From contig JAUJEB010000006.1 of NCBI GenBank assembly GCA_030442055.1, positions 558,001 through 622,000 on the forward strand: a stretch of 64,000 nucleotides of DNA, given 5' to 3'. The notes below the pieces were generated by a model. The model searched no databases, was not told the origin of the DNA, and was given only the letters and a program-made list of their open reading frames with translations. Made by a program: the position numbers and the translations under genes. Positions 51,269 to 62,100 of this stretch are shown one piece after another; position 1 is the stretch's first letter; each line of letters starts with the position of its first letter. Source of the stretch: Agaribacillus aureus (GTDB lineage: Bacteria; Bacteroidota; Bacteroidia; Cytophagales; Cyclobacteriaceae).

Positions 51269-52689
51269 TTGACTGTGACCCGCTACAAAGGATTAATACT
51301 TTCATCGATTATCTATATTTTAATCGGTAGTCAATCTCCAGGATATGGCCAGGTGGACACTATCAAGGTTTTTGGCCAGTTGAGTTGGAAAGATAAATCA
51401 ATAACCGGATTTCCGGAGAAGGTGTCCATATCGTCAAAAGATCAACCCACTCTTTCGAAACAGGCAGCTATTGACTCATTGGGAAACTATAGTATCTTCT
51501 TACCTCCTGGTACCTACCAGGTCACACCGGCAAGAAGTTATCATTGGATGGGAGAGGAGTATATCAGGATAGACCATAAAAATTCACTGGCCACTATAGT
51601 AGTTGGATCAGGTGAAGAAGTGATCGCTTCTACACTTGAAATAAATAGCATTCCGCCGCCCGATTTAACGCCGGAAAAAGGTATCATGCACAAGTTTAAT
51701 GCAAAAAAAGCTCTATTGCTGGATAATTTTGTAAAGGTCCATATGGAATATTTTGATATTCCGGGGGCTTCTCTGGCGCTGATCAAAAATGGGCAAATTA
51801 TTTATCACAAAACTTATGGACTGAAAAACACCAGCACAAAAGCGCCGGTTGATGAAAAAACATTATTTGAAGCCGGTTCGATTACCAAGCCTGTATTCGC
51901 CTTTGTAGTCTGCCGATTAGCGGAGAAAGGAATTTTAGACCTGGATAAACCGCTTCATCTTTATCTTCCCTTTGAAGACGTAGCCCATGATGACCGTTAC
52001 AAACTTATTACGGCAAGACATGTGCTTAGCCATCGGACGGGTTTTCCAAACTGGGCGAAAAGAAATGAAAAGGGGCAATTTGATCTCAGGTTTACGCCTG
52101 GTACCGATTTTGGATACTCTGGTGAAGGTTTTGAATACCTTAAACGTGTAGTAGAGCGCGTAACCAAAAAGGACATTGGAATTATCCTGGAGGAAGAACT
52201 TTTGAAACCGTTGAATCTTGCCCATTTTTACTTTGAAAAAAGCGAGTATTTAGCCGAATTTGCAGCGAATGGTCATTATGACCAGGTGCCTACCGAAATA
52301 AGACTTCCAGAAAGTCCCGGAATGGCCTGGAGTATGAGCACGGAAGCCAGGTCGTTTAGCGCGTTTATAATAGCGCTAAACAACAGAGAAGGTCTGCAAC
52401 CAGAGACCTATCACAAAATGTTTTCGGTGCATTCAACCATTCCTAAAGATGATTCTGAAAAAAAAGCGGCTGGGATGAAAATTTATATTGGGGACTAGGT
52501 TTTCAGATTGACAACACACCCTATGGACCGGTGTATGGACATAGCGGAAGTACTTCGAGAGGTTTTCAATGCAACTTCAGCCTGTTTCAGGATATTAACA
52601 TGGGATACGTCATGTTTACCAATGGTAGCAAGGGGGCGATGCTGGCGATTTCTCCATTGACCGAATTTTTGATCACCGGTAAAGAGTAA
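51269..52689 (+). pseudogene. Serine hydrolase (class C beta-lactamase type), frameshifted
   Basis: The first frame runs 51269-52498 (409 residues): signal peptide, a carboxypeptidase-regulatory-like Ig domain (~30-110), then a beta-lactamase/transpeptidase-like domain with SxxK at Ser204 (EAGSITKPVFAF) and YSGE at Tyr283 in place of YxN. It stops at 52496-52498, but the next frame continues from the A8 tract at 52458-52465: SGWDENLYWGLGFQIDNTPYGPVYGHSGSTSRGF ... to TAA at 52689. The third catalytic motif HSG is only in that continuation. One extra A would restore a ~473-residue enzyme. It is therefore a sequencing error, a slippage site or a recent knockout. Start is TTG 51269 or GTG 51275; it follows blaR1 by 47 bp. 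Confidence 0.85.
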
Positions 52690-52864
52690 AAAAACAAATC
52701 ACCATTTATTGATTTTAAGTAATCGAACCGGAAATAAATTCCCACATGGAAATGCGGGGGAGTCTTCTTCCTTTTTTAGGGATAAGTAGATATTTTAGTG
52801 CTGCATACCCGGGAGGAGCATGCATTTTACAAAAGCAACTACCAGTAATTAAAATCACCTGATA

Positions 52865-53746
52865 ATGGGATTATTTTCAAAAATTTTCAAAAAAGAAAAA
52901 AAACTAAATAAAAGAGAAAGGCCTGATGAACCGGATGTTTACCACATCCCGGACGAAGATGAGCGGATGAATTGGGCTATAGAAAAAGCAAAACTGACTT
53001 TACATTATTTTGAAAAATGCCTGGCTTCTCCCAAAAAAGAGCAAACATATTTTTCAATCAAAGTCAAATTTGAAGATGAAGGCAAAATCGAACACATCTG
53101 GCTAACCAAGCCTTCATTTGATGCAGAAAGAAACTTATTTGGGGTAGTGGGAAATTCACCTGTTAATATAAAATCCGTGAAACTCGATCAAAAAATAGGA
53201 GTTGACAGCGCTTTTGTTTCCGATTGGATGATTGTTGAAAACGGGAGATTAATTGGTGGCTATACCATCAGAGCGGTGCGGGATGGATTTACCGGGCAAT
53301 CCCTGGCCGATTTTGACCGGAGCCTTGGAGGAATGATCGTAGATGAGGGGGAAGATTATTTTTTGCCAAACTTTGAAACGCCCGAAGGAGCCATTACCAA
53401 ACTAGAAGATGCATACGACAGGGAGGACCTTGACGAGGCTATCAACTGTAAGGACTTTTTGATAGAGGCAAAACTAATGCTTGAAAAAATGGGAAAGGAT
53501 TTGGGAGAGGAAGTTACAATTCAGACCGCCGAAGCACTAAAATTATCATACATAAAATCGCTACAGGAAAGTGGCATGCCCAAATTTGGAAATTTAAAGA
53601 GAGCCTTTCCAGCTAGAAAAAAAATAAATGATAGCCAATATCTGATCACCGAGGTATGCCTGTATCCCGATGGCAGCAAATCCACCCAGGTGCTGAACAC
53701 CTTTAAAACGGCATCCGGCTGGCGGGTGCTTGGTGTGGAAGATTAG
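52865..53746 (+). CDS. DUF2314 domain-containing protein
   Basis: 293 residues, cytosolic by sequence (no signal). Residues ~35-150 match the DUF2314/YegJ-like pattern: MNWAIEKAKLTLHYFEKCLASPKKEQTYFSIKVKFEDEGKIEHIWLTKPSF ... VSDWMIVENGRLIGGYTIRAVRDG. The rest is a C-terminal extension rich in helices, ending with a strand pair (LITEVCLYPDGSKSTQVLNTFKTASGWRVLGVED) resembling the tail of NTF2-like domains. Function unknown. It stands alone between the frameshifted hydrolase and the SusC promoter region. Confidence 0.8.
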   Translation: MGLFSKIFKKEKKLNKRERPDEPDVYHIPDEDERMNWAIEKAKLTLHYFEKCLASPKKEQTYFSIKVKFEDEGKIEHIWLTKPSFDAERNLFGVVGNSPVNIKSVKLDQKIGVDSAFVSDWMIVENGRLIGGYTIRAVRDGFTGQSLADFDRSLGGMIVDEGEDYFLPNFETPEGAITKLEDAYDREDLDEAINCKDFLIEAKLMLEKMGKDLGEEVTIQTAEALKLSYIKSLQESGMPKFGNLKRAFPARKKINDSQYLITEVCLYPDGSKSTQVLNTFKTASGWRVLGVED

Positions 53747-54176
53747 CAAACCGGCGTTTTAACCGGAAAGCTTTTGAATGCAAAAATGATTTTCTTCGAT
53801 TTTCAGATGTACCAAAGTCAGCTCCTTTTCAGGATAGTAATTTAAATATGACTGCCAGACCCCAAACCCTGGAAGTAAGGAATTAACCAAAAACCCTGTT
53901 TTAGTGCGATTCAAAAACTAATTGCCGATTTCTGTATATAGGCAAATAGCTACTGGAAAAATATCCCTTTGTATGCGCTAAAACAGGGGGTTTTGCCATG
54001 ATTTAGTGCATGTTTGTGAGATTTTTCTTGCAAACATTGCAAATACATGCAAAAAATTGCATATTGTAGGCAAATCATTTTTGGATTTTTAGAATTTCAG
54101 ATTTTTAAATTTTTTTTCAAACTTTCAATCTGGCTTACTTTGTTGTAAGCCCGTTAACCAATTAAATACAGACAAT
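53747..54176. promoter_or_regulatory. SusC upstream region with several repeat-type signals
   Basis: 430 bp without genes. From left to right: CCCTGTTTTAG (53894-53904) and its perfect inverse CTAAAACAGGG (53978-53988); a further TTTAGTGCA (54002-54010) like the flank of the first; a series of TGCAAA boxes at 54029, 54038, 54048, 54058 (TGCATA) and 54069 (GGCAAA); and the hairpin GGCTTAC-tttgtt-GTAAGCC (54132-54151) around a -7-like TTACTTTG (54135-54142), with TTTT at 54112-54115 as a weak -33 box. This is probably the control region of the glycan locus. Confidence 0.55.
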
Positions 54177-57100
54177 ATGAAAAAAACTTTACCTTTTTTT
54201 CTGTTTTGTATGCTATTACTCTCAAGTAATGTTTTTGCGCAAGACAGAAGTGTTTCGGGGACGGTTACCTCATCCGATGATGGAGCCCCTTTACCTGGAG
54301 TGAATGTGACAATTCGTGACACCGCTGTAGGTACAGTAACAGATGCAGACGGTAAATACAAACTAAATTTGCCGGCAGATGCCACGCAGTTGGTATTTTC
54401 TTTTGTGGGATATGTGAATGAGACGATAGACATCGGTAATAAGTCCGTCATTGACATTCGCCTGGTTCAGGACATTTCCCAACTACAGGAGATAGTTGTT
54501 ACAGCCTTTGGGGTGGAAAAAGAGAAAAAGGCTTTGGGGTACGCGGTGAGTGAGATTTCCGGAAGGGAAATTCAGGAGTCTACCGAATTAAACATGATCA
54601 ATGCCTTGCAGGGTAAAATTCCTGGTGTGACTATTTCACAGAATGCAGGAGGCGCCAGTGGAAATAGCCGGATCGTTATCCGGGGAAATGCTTCCCTGAG
54701 TGGTAATAACCAGCCTTTGATCATTATTGACAACGTGCCGATTGACAATACTACCGGTGGAGCCGGAGAATGGGGTGGACAAGATTATGGCAATGAATTG
54801 AATAATCTTAACCCTGATGATTACGAATCGGTTTCCGTTTTGAAAGGGCCGGCAGCTGCTGCGCTCTATGGCTCAAGAGCGGCCAACGGGGCCATTGTCA
54901 TCAAAACAAAAAAAGGAAAGACCCGGAAGGGGATCGGTGTTTCATACAATTCCTCCTTTTTGAGCGAATCGATTATGTATACGCCTGACTTCCAAAATGT
55001 ATTTGGTGCCGGATACATGTCACTGGATTTGGGTGAGGATGGCAACGGCGCGCCATTCCTGATCAATCCTACCACCGGAAATCCTGTGGTTCGCGATTAT
55101 TCCTCAAGTTATGGCCCTAAAATGGAAGGGCAAATGATTGAGTATATCGATGGTGTTCTCAGACCACATGATCCGCAACCGGATAACTTAAGAGATTTTT
55201 ACCAAAACGGATTCAATTTAGTGAACAATATTGCACTGGATGGAGCCAATGATCAAACGAGCTTTAGAGTATCTTTTGGCCATAATTTAAAAGAAGGAGT
55301 AGTACCCAACAACGAATTTGAAAGAGGTTCTGCCAATTTAAGGGTTACTCATCAATTGAGTGACAGGCTCAATATAAATCTGGGTGCCAATTATAACATC
55401 ACCGAAACCCGCAACCCACCTGCTTTATCGAATAATGGCGATAACATTGCCAGGCAATTTATTTATGCCGCTCCCAGGAATTTCAAATATGATGTAAGCA
55501 GGGAGTTTTACAAAAACCCCGATGGTAGCCGCAATAGAGAAATTCGCAATACCAACGCATTTTGGAGACTCTATGAAAGAAATATTTTTAGAGAGGATAG
55601 AAATTTACGGGCCGACGTGACTTTGAATTATGCTTTCACCGATTGGTTAAATCTGACCCTAATGGGGAATACATATACCATAGATCGTGAGGAAGAAGGA
55701 GAAAATGCCGGAGAAGATGCCGGGGGTACCGGTGGTTCTTACACAGTGTCAAATTACAAGAAAAAGCAGAGCACTATTAAATTCTTGCTGAATTTAGATA
55801 AAGAAATAAATCAGGATTTTCATGTAAGCGCCTCAGTTGGAGGAGAGCAATGGAGAACAGATGCTACCATCTTACGAGCTGAAACCCAAGGCGGACTGAT
55901 TGTTCCCAATAATTTTTCCCTGAACAATTCAATAAATCCTTTAAGGACCTCCGGCGGAAAAGCAGGCGGATCGGGCAACGGTGAAAAACAAATTAATTCA
56001 TTTTACGCCTTTGCGGATTTAAGCTATAAAAATTTCCTCTTTTTGAATTTAACAGGTAGAAACGACTGGTCTTCTTCGCTGACCTCGACTGATGGCTCCG
56101 GCGATAACTCGGTATTTTATCCCTCAGCCAGTTTGGGCTTTGCCTTTACCGATGCACTTAGCCTGGATTCAAGAGTACTGGATTTTGGTAAGATCAGAGC
56201 TTCCTGGGCCCGGGTAGGCGGCGATACCGACCCTTACCGGCTGTTGGCTGACTTTAGAAACAGAGGCAATTTTGGCGAAACCGGGCCACTGATGTTCAGC
56301 TGGAACAACGGTACTGTTCCTCCCAATGACCTTAAACCGGAAATAACAACCGGAATTGAATTCGGAACTGAACTTTATTTCCTAAGCAAAAGACTCACGC
56401 TTGATTTTACTTATTACGATCAAAAGACCACCAACCAGATCCTGGCCGTGGGCGTGTCAAGTACTTCCGGTGCTAATTCAAGATTGATCAATGTAGGCGA
56501 GATCCAAAACAAAGGATTTGAATTATTGGTAGGTGTTACGCCGGTACGAACCAGGAATTTTTCCTGGAATGTGAGCTTTAACATGGCTAAAAATAATAAC
56601 GAAGTGGTGGAATTGGCAGAGGGTATAGACAGACTGATTTTGGGCAGACAATGGGACGTATGGTCTGTTGCGCAACCCGGAGAGCCATATGGTAATTTAA
56701 TTGCCCAGGGTTTTCTGAAGAATGAAAACGGTGACAGAATCTTAAACGCCGATGGTTTTTACCAAAGAGACCCTGAAAGAACTGTTGTTGGTAACCAGGA
56801 GCCGGACTGGACAGGTGGTATTAGTAATACTGTAAGCTTCAAAGGACTTACTTTAAGTGCGACCGTAGATATCAGGAAGGGAGGAGAAGTATTTTCCGGA
56901 TCCCATTTTTACGGTCACCAAAGGGGTATCTGGAAATCGACCTTGCAGGGCAGAAATGCTGAGTACGGTGGAATACAATGGACAGACGGAGATGGAAATG
57001 TCAGAAATGATGGCTTTATTCCCGAAGGTGTAACGGAGACTGGAGAGCGATGGACACAACCCATTCCCGCACATCAGTATTGGGCGACGTATGGTAGCTG

Positions 57101-57380
57101 GGGCTCAGGCGTAAGAGAAGTAGGCATCGTTGGCAGCGGTTTTGTAAAGCTTAGAGAGTTAATTCTAAATTATCGTTTCCCTACCACACTGTTAGAGAAA
57201 ACGCCTTTTCAAACAGCTAGTATTGCTTTGGTTGGAAGAAACCTTTGGTATATTCACACGGATATGCCTAACAAAATTAATCCGGAAGGAACTTTCAACA
57301 GTGGTAACGGAGGGGCGCATGAATATGGTTCATTGCCTCCCACCAGAAGTGTTGGTTTTACCTTAAACGTTAGTTTTTAA
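54177..57380 (+). CDS. SusC/RagA TonB-dependent outer-membrane transporter
   Basis: 1067 residues: signal peptide 1-22 (NVFAQ), carboxypeptidase-regulatory-like domain ~25-98 (VSGTVTSSDDGAPLPGVNVTIRDTAVGTVTDADGKYKL), plug ~115-225 (IQESTELNMINALQGKIPGVTISQNAGGASG..., VSVLKGPAAAALYGSRAANGAIVIKTKKGK) and a 22-stranded barrel ending NVSF. SusC-type length. Imports glycan fragments with TonB energy, capped by the SusD encoded 27 bp downstream. First gene of the locus; it is preceded by a complex regulatory region. Confidence 0.96.
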   Translation: MKKTLPFFLFCMLLLSSNVFAQDRSVSGTVTSSDDGAPLPGVNVTIRDTAVGTVTDADGKYKLNLPADATQLVFSFVGYVNETIDIGNKSVIDIRLVQDISQLQEIVVTAFGVEKEKKALGYAVSEISGREIQESTELNMINALQGKIPGVTISQNAGGASGNSRIVIRGNASLSGNNQPLIIIDNVPIDNTTGGAGEWGGQDYGNELNNLNPDDYESVSVLKGPAAAALYGSRAANGAIVIKTKKGKTRKGIGVSYNSSFLSESIMYTPDFQNVFGAGYMSLDLGEDGNGAPFLINPTTGNPVVRDYSSSYGPKMEGQMIEYIDGVLRPHDPQPDNLRDFYQNGFNLVNNIALDGANDQTSFRVSFGHNLKEGVVPNNEFERGSANLRVTHQLSDRLNINLGANYNITETRNPPALSNNGDNIARQFIYAAPRNFKYDVSREFYKNPDGSRNREIRNTNAFWRLYERNIFREDRNLRADVTLNYAFTDWLNLTLMGNTYTIDREEEGENAGEDAGGTGGSYTVSNYKKKQSTIKFLLNLDKEINQDFHVSASVGGEQWRTDATILRAETQGGLIVPNNFSLNNSINPLRTSGGKAGGSGNGEKQINSFYAFADLSYKNFLFLNLTGRNDWSSSLTSTDGSGDNSVFYPSASLGFAFTDALSLDSRVLDFGKIRASWARVGGDTDPYRLLADFRNRGNFGETGPLMFSWNNGTVPPNDLKPEITTGIEFGTELYFLSKRLTLDFTYYDQKTTNQILAVGVSSTSGANSRLINVGEIQNKGFELLVGVTPVRTRNFSWNVSFNMAKNNNEVVELAEGIDRLILGRQWDVWSVAQPGEPYGNLIAQGFLKNENGDRILNADGFYQRDPERTVVGNQEPDWTGGISNTVSFKGLTLSATVDIRKGGEVFSGSHFYGHQRGIWKSTLQGRNAEYGGIQWTDGDGNVRNDGFIPEGVTETGERWTQPIPAHQYWATYGSWGSGVREVGIVGSGFVKLRELILNYRFPTTLLEKTPFQTASIALVGRNLWYIHTDMPNKINPEGTFNSGNGGAHEYGSLPPTRSVGFTLNVSF

Positions 57381-57407
57381 GAATTGTGAGTACTAAATGT
57401 GAAAATA

Positions 57408-59045
57408 ATGAAATCATTAAAATATATTTTTCTGGTAGTATTATTGGTGGGCGGATCGGTTGGCTGTGACGAGGGTTTCGACGAAATGAATGTAAACCCC
57501 AATACAGTAACCACCGCTGAGGTCAACCACCTTTTTACCTATGCATTGAATCAAACCACAGGCAGTGGCGTGGATTATTTGAAATATTGGAGCAATTTTA
57601 TCTACCATTACCATTGGTTCAATCAGGTAACCGGTCGGGGTAGCAATAATGAATTGATAGAACTCAATACGATTTGGACCGACGAAAACCTTTGGGGCAA
57701 ATTTTTCGGAACGGGTATGCAGGAATTGGTGCAAATTCAAAAGCAAATCGATGACTTGCCAGAGGATCAAAGAGCATTAAACGCTAACCGTTATGCTTTG
57801 CCTTTAATTGTGAAAGTCTATAAAGCCCATGAGTTGGTAGATGTTTATGGCGATATTCCTTATTCAGATGCATTTAAAGGCCGGTTAACTACAGATCCCG
57901 TTTTCAAACCTTTGTATGATACGCAGGAAGCGGTGATTGATCAAATGCTAAGTGACCTGAAAAGTGCAAAAGACATGATAGATGTCTCAATAGATGATGC
58001 TTTTAATTACAATGATGCTGATATCTGGTTTGACGGCGATTTGACAAAATGGAAAAAATTCGCCAATTCATTGCGGTTAAGAATCGCGATGCGCCTTTCG
58101 GAGGTAAATCCTTCCAAAGCCGGTCAAGTTATCACTGAAATATTAAGTGATGCCGATGGTGTGATGGAAAGTAACGATGATAGCTTTTTGTTCGAACACC
58201 ACGCTGACGGTAGATTTGTAGGAGCCAGGGGATATATCGATCAGGGAGATACAAAGTTTGCAGGCGAGCCCGTGGTGGACTTTATGTATGACAATGCAGA
58301 TCCAAGGCTTAGAATTTATTATTTCGAAAATGAATATACACCTGAGCTTTGTGCCGACCTGGGCTTGACGTATAATGCCAGAAGGTTCTACGGTGGTCCA
58401 AGCAGTCCTGATGAAATTGCCGATAATCAAATTTTGTTCAGAGAAAGATCTCCTGAAAATGGGATATATGATACCCTTTCCCGTGTTAACCCACGCTTTT
58501 TTGATAACAGGGTTGATGGCCATACAGGTCAGGCTTATGACCAATTTCTGAATTACGCAGAAGTTTGTTTCCTGAAAGCAGAGGCCGCTGTACGTGGTTT
58601 TACCTCGGATGATCCTCAAACCTGGTATGAAAACGGTATCAGAGCTTCCATCGAAACACAGTTTTTTATTGCCGAACAAGCCGGTGTCGAAAACTGGGTG
58701 CCTTTAGCTGCCAATGAAATCGATGATTATATTGCCAGCGCCGATGTGGCCTGGGATGCCGGTAAAGGGTTGGAGTTAATAATGGTGCAGTCATGGCTGA
58801 ATTCTTTCAAAGATGCCATACTGACCTGGAACAACTGGAAACGTACCGGATTTCCTAATGAAAATACTACGCCGGCCATGCGGCCGCTTCATTCCAATGG
58901 AACTTTGTTGGAGATTCCAACGCGTTACCGCTATCCTGATGGAGAATTGGTTACAAACGAAACGAACTTGACACAAGCAATTGACAGACAAGGAGGAACT
59001 GCATTTAATACCCTCTACGGAAGAGTTTGGTGGGATGTGGATTAA
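57408..59045 (+). CDS. SusD/RagB family lipoprotein (SusD-like_2 type)
   Basis: 545 residues from ATG 57408 (a GTG at 57399 would add three). Lipoprotein signal GGSVGC (Cys20). Typical features: NVNPNTVTTAEVNHLFTYALNQ, LPLIVKVYKAHELVDVYGDIPYSDAFKG, FANSLRLRIAMRLSEVNPSKA, AEVCFLKAEAAVRG and the C-terminal IPTRYRYPDGELVTNETNL. Belongs to the starch-binding SusD-like_2 subfamily, different from the SusD at the window's left end. Partner of the SusC just upstream, in the same transcript; a terminator follows. Confidence 0.95.
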   Translation: MKSLKYIFLVVLLVGGSVGCDEGFDEMNVNPNTVTTAEVNHLFTYALNQTTGSGVDYLKYWSNFIYHYHWFNQVTGRGSNNELIELNTIWTDENLWGKFFGTGMQELVQIQKQIDDLPEDQRALNANRYALPLIVKVYKAHELVDVYGDIPYSDAFKGRLTTDPVFKPLYDTQEAVIDQMLSDLKSAKDMIDVSIDDAFNYNDADIWFDGDLTKWKKFANSLRLRIAMRLSEVNPSKAGQVITEILSDADGVMESNDDSFLFEHHADGRFVGARGYIDQGDTKFAGEPVVDFMYDNADPRLRIYYFENEYTPELCADLGLTYNARRFYGGPSSPDEIADNQILFRERSPENGIYDTLSRVNPRFFDNRVDGHTGQAYDQFLNYAEVCFLKAEAAVRGFTSDDPQTWYENGIRASIETQFFIAEQAGVENWVPLAANEIDDYIASADVAWDAGKGLELIMVQSWLNSFKDAILTWNNWKRTGFPNENTTPAMRPLHSNGTLLEIPTRYRYPDGELVTNETNLTQAIDRQGGTAFNTLYGRVWWDVD

Positions 59046-59061
59046 CCACTGTCCACTTTAG

Positions 59062-59106
59062 AAAAAAGAGCAGATAAACTGGTAAGTTTGTCTGCTCTTT
59101 TATTTA
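59062..59106 (+). terminator. Rho-independent terminator after SusD
   Basis: A-run, AGAGCAGATAAACT (59067-59080), GGTA, AGTTTGTCTGCTCT (59085-59098), then TTTATTT. 14 pairs with one G-T. Transcription through it would be reduced for the following VCBS gene. Confidence 0.9.
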
Positions 59107-59120
59107 CATTAACTTTGTTT

Positions 59121-62100
59121 TTGAAAAATTTTCGTTACGTGGTAAGCCGAATTATTTTTCTAATAGCCATTATCAGCGCCTGGGTGCTCACGTCTTCTCT
59201 GAATCCAAAAAAAAGAGGCCAGAAGCTTTTTACCCTTATAACGGAAGATCACTCCGGCATTGATTTTCAGAATACCATTACTGAAGACCGGGATAGGAAT
59301 TTTTTAAGATATGAAAATTTCTATAGTGGTGCCGGTGTTGGATTAGGCGATTTTAACAACGATGGCTTACAGGATATCTTTTTTGCCGGTAACCTTGTAG
59401 CAGACCGGCTTTATCTCAATGATGGCAATTTAAAATTTTCTGATGTTACCGCTGCTTCCCGTATTACTGACAACGGAGGGTGGTCTACCGGTGTCACCGT
59501 GGCTGATGTCAATGCCGACGGATTTGACGATATTTATGTGTGCCGTGACTTGTACGATCATCAGCCTGGGCTCAGGACCAATCTGCTTTATATTAATAAT
59601 GCTGATGCTGATGGGGCTGACAAGGTACCCACTTTCACCGAATCAGCCAAAGCTTACGGTCTTGATAATAGTGAAAGATCAAGACACGCCACCTTCTTCG
59701 ATTTTGATCGGGATGGCGACCTGGATATGTTTTTAGTGAACCAACCTCCTAACCCGGGACCTTATTCCCCGTTACTGTTAACAGATAAAAAAGATTTGCG
59801 CTACAGTGCCCGGTTATTTGAAAATACAGGGAATCACAAATTTAAAGATATTTCAAAACAGGCCGGTGTATTGCATGCCGGGTTTGGTTTAAGTGTAGTG
59901 GTCAGTGACTTTAACCGGGACGATTGGCCCGATTTATATGTTGCCAATGATTTCGATGCGCCCGATTTTTTGTATATGAATAATGGAGACGGCACTTTTA
60001 CCAATACTATAGACCAGGCGATGAAACATATTACGAACAACAGCATGGGGGTCGATGCGGCTGACATTAATAATGATGGCTGGATGGACCTGGTTGTTTT
60101 AGATATGGTAGCCGAAGACAACCGCCGGAAAAAGGAGAATATGAGCGGTATGAATCCCCGGCAGTTTTGGGAGGTAGTCGACGCCGGTGGCCATTATCAA
60201 TATATGTATAACACTTTACAATTGAATAATGGCAATGATTCTTTCAGTGAAATCGGCCATTTGGCAGGAATTTCCAATACCGACTGGAGCTGGACACCAC
60301 TGCTGGCCGACTTTGATAATGACGGTTTCAAGGATCTTCTGGTTACCAACGGGCTGAAGAGAGATATCAGGAATATTGATTCGGGAAAGAAGTTCAGGAG
60401 CTATGCTGATAGTTTGATTAAGGCGGAACTGGATCTCGGGAAGACGTTTGAGGAGATAAATTTGTGGGATATCATTGATTTACAAAAGATGCTTGGCCTG
60501 ATCGCGGCGGAAAAAGTCAGTAATTATATCTATAGAAATGACGGTAACTATCAATTTGAAAAGAAGATGAAAGCCTGGGGATTGGAGGAAAAAACGCTTT
60601 CTCATGGTGCCGCCGTCGCAGATCTGGATAATGACGGGGATTTGGATATCATTATTAATAATGTGGACACGCTGGCTTACATTTATAAAAATAATGCGGA
60701 AGCTATGAAGACAACCCATACACTTCGCATCAGGCTTACCGGCTGCCAGGATAACACCACCTGTTTTGGCGCTAAGGCAAACATTAAATATGGCGAAAAA
60801 TCCCAGACGGCCGAAATTTCCAATGTAAGGGGGATCTATTCAACCAGTGAATCGCAGCTCCACTTTGGGCTGGGTAAAACAAAAAAAATAGACCAATTGG
60901 AAATAATCTGGCCCGACGGAGAAAGATCGGTTATAACCAACCTTAAAGCCGGTCAAACCTATGAATTTTCTTATGCTGCGCTATCTAAAAAACCGAGAAA
61001 AGATGAAAAGCCGCAGCCGATATTTGGAAATATTACCCAAAACCTTGGTATGGAAAGAAAACATATCGAGAACACCTATGATGATTTTGCCCGCGAGGTA
61101 TTATTGCCCCATAAAATGTCCAGGCTGGGACCCTGCCTGGCAGTTGGAGATGTGAATGGCGATGGGAGACAGGATTTTTACATTGGCGGGGCGCTGGGGC
61201 AGCGAGGTGAGCTTTTTTTACAAAATCCCGAAGGCGGTTTCGATGCTAGCGATACTTTCTCTCAATTACCCGGTGAAAAGATGTATGAAGATTTGGCGGC
61301 TGTTTTTGTAGACGTGGATGCCGACAAAGATCTTGATTTATATGTAGGCAGCGGCGGTAATGAACACGAACCTCATAATGCATCCTATAAAGATCGCCTA
61401 TATGTCAATGATGGTCATGGCAACTTCAAAAAAGCTGTTGCAGCCCTTCCGAATATAACTGAAAGTACCGGGTGTGTGGTACCCGCCGATTTTGACCGGG
61501 ACGGTGATATGGACCTTTTCGTAGGGGGCAGGCAAGTGCCGGGACAATACCCCATGCCGGCTTCCAGCCACTTGTTGAGAAATGACAACGGCAAATATGT
61601 AGATATCAGTGGAGAACTGGCACCCGGCCTTTCTGGCGTGGGTATGGTAACAGACGCCACCTGGACCGATTTCGATCAGGATGGAAAGCTTGATCTGATT
61701 GTAGTAGGGGAATGGATGCCGGTTTCATTTTTCAGGCATACTGACAACGGATTTGTCAAGGCCAACAATGATTTGAATATCAGCAATACCAAGGGCTGGT
61801 GGAATAGTATAGAAAAAGCTGATTTTGACAACGACGGGGATGAAGACTATGTTATAGGTAACCTGGGACTGAATTACAAATATCAGACGAGTTTAGAGGA
61901 ACCATTTTCTGTGCACTATGCTGACTTTGATAAAAATGGCAGCAAGGATATCGTTTTAAGCTATTACAACTTTAATGTCCAGTATCCGCTGCGTGGGCTT
62001 CAATGTTCGTCCCAGCAAGTACCTTCACTGAAAGAAAAATTCAAGACTTACCAGTCATTTGCTATCGCCCCACTGGTGGAGGTTTATGATACGCAAAGCC

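Noticed and set aside
59088-59120. Upstream TTG start for the second VCBS gene
   Set aside because: It lies in the terminator hairpin after SusD; the TTG at 59121 gives a proper charged N-terminus before the hydrophobic segment.
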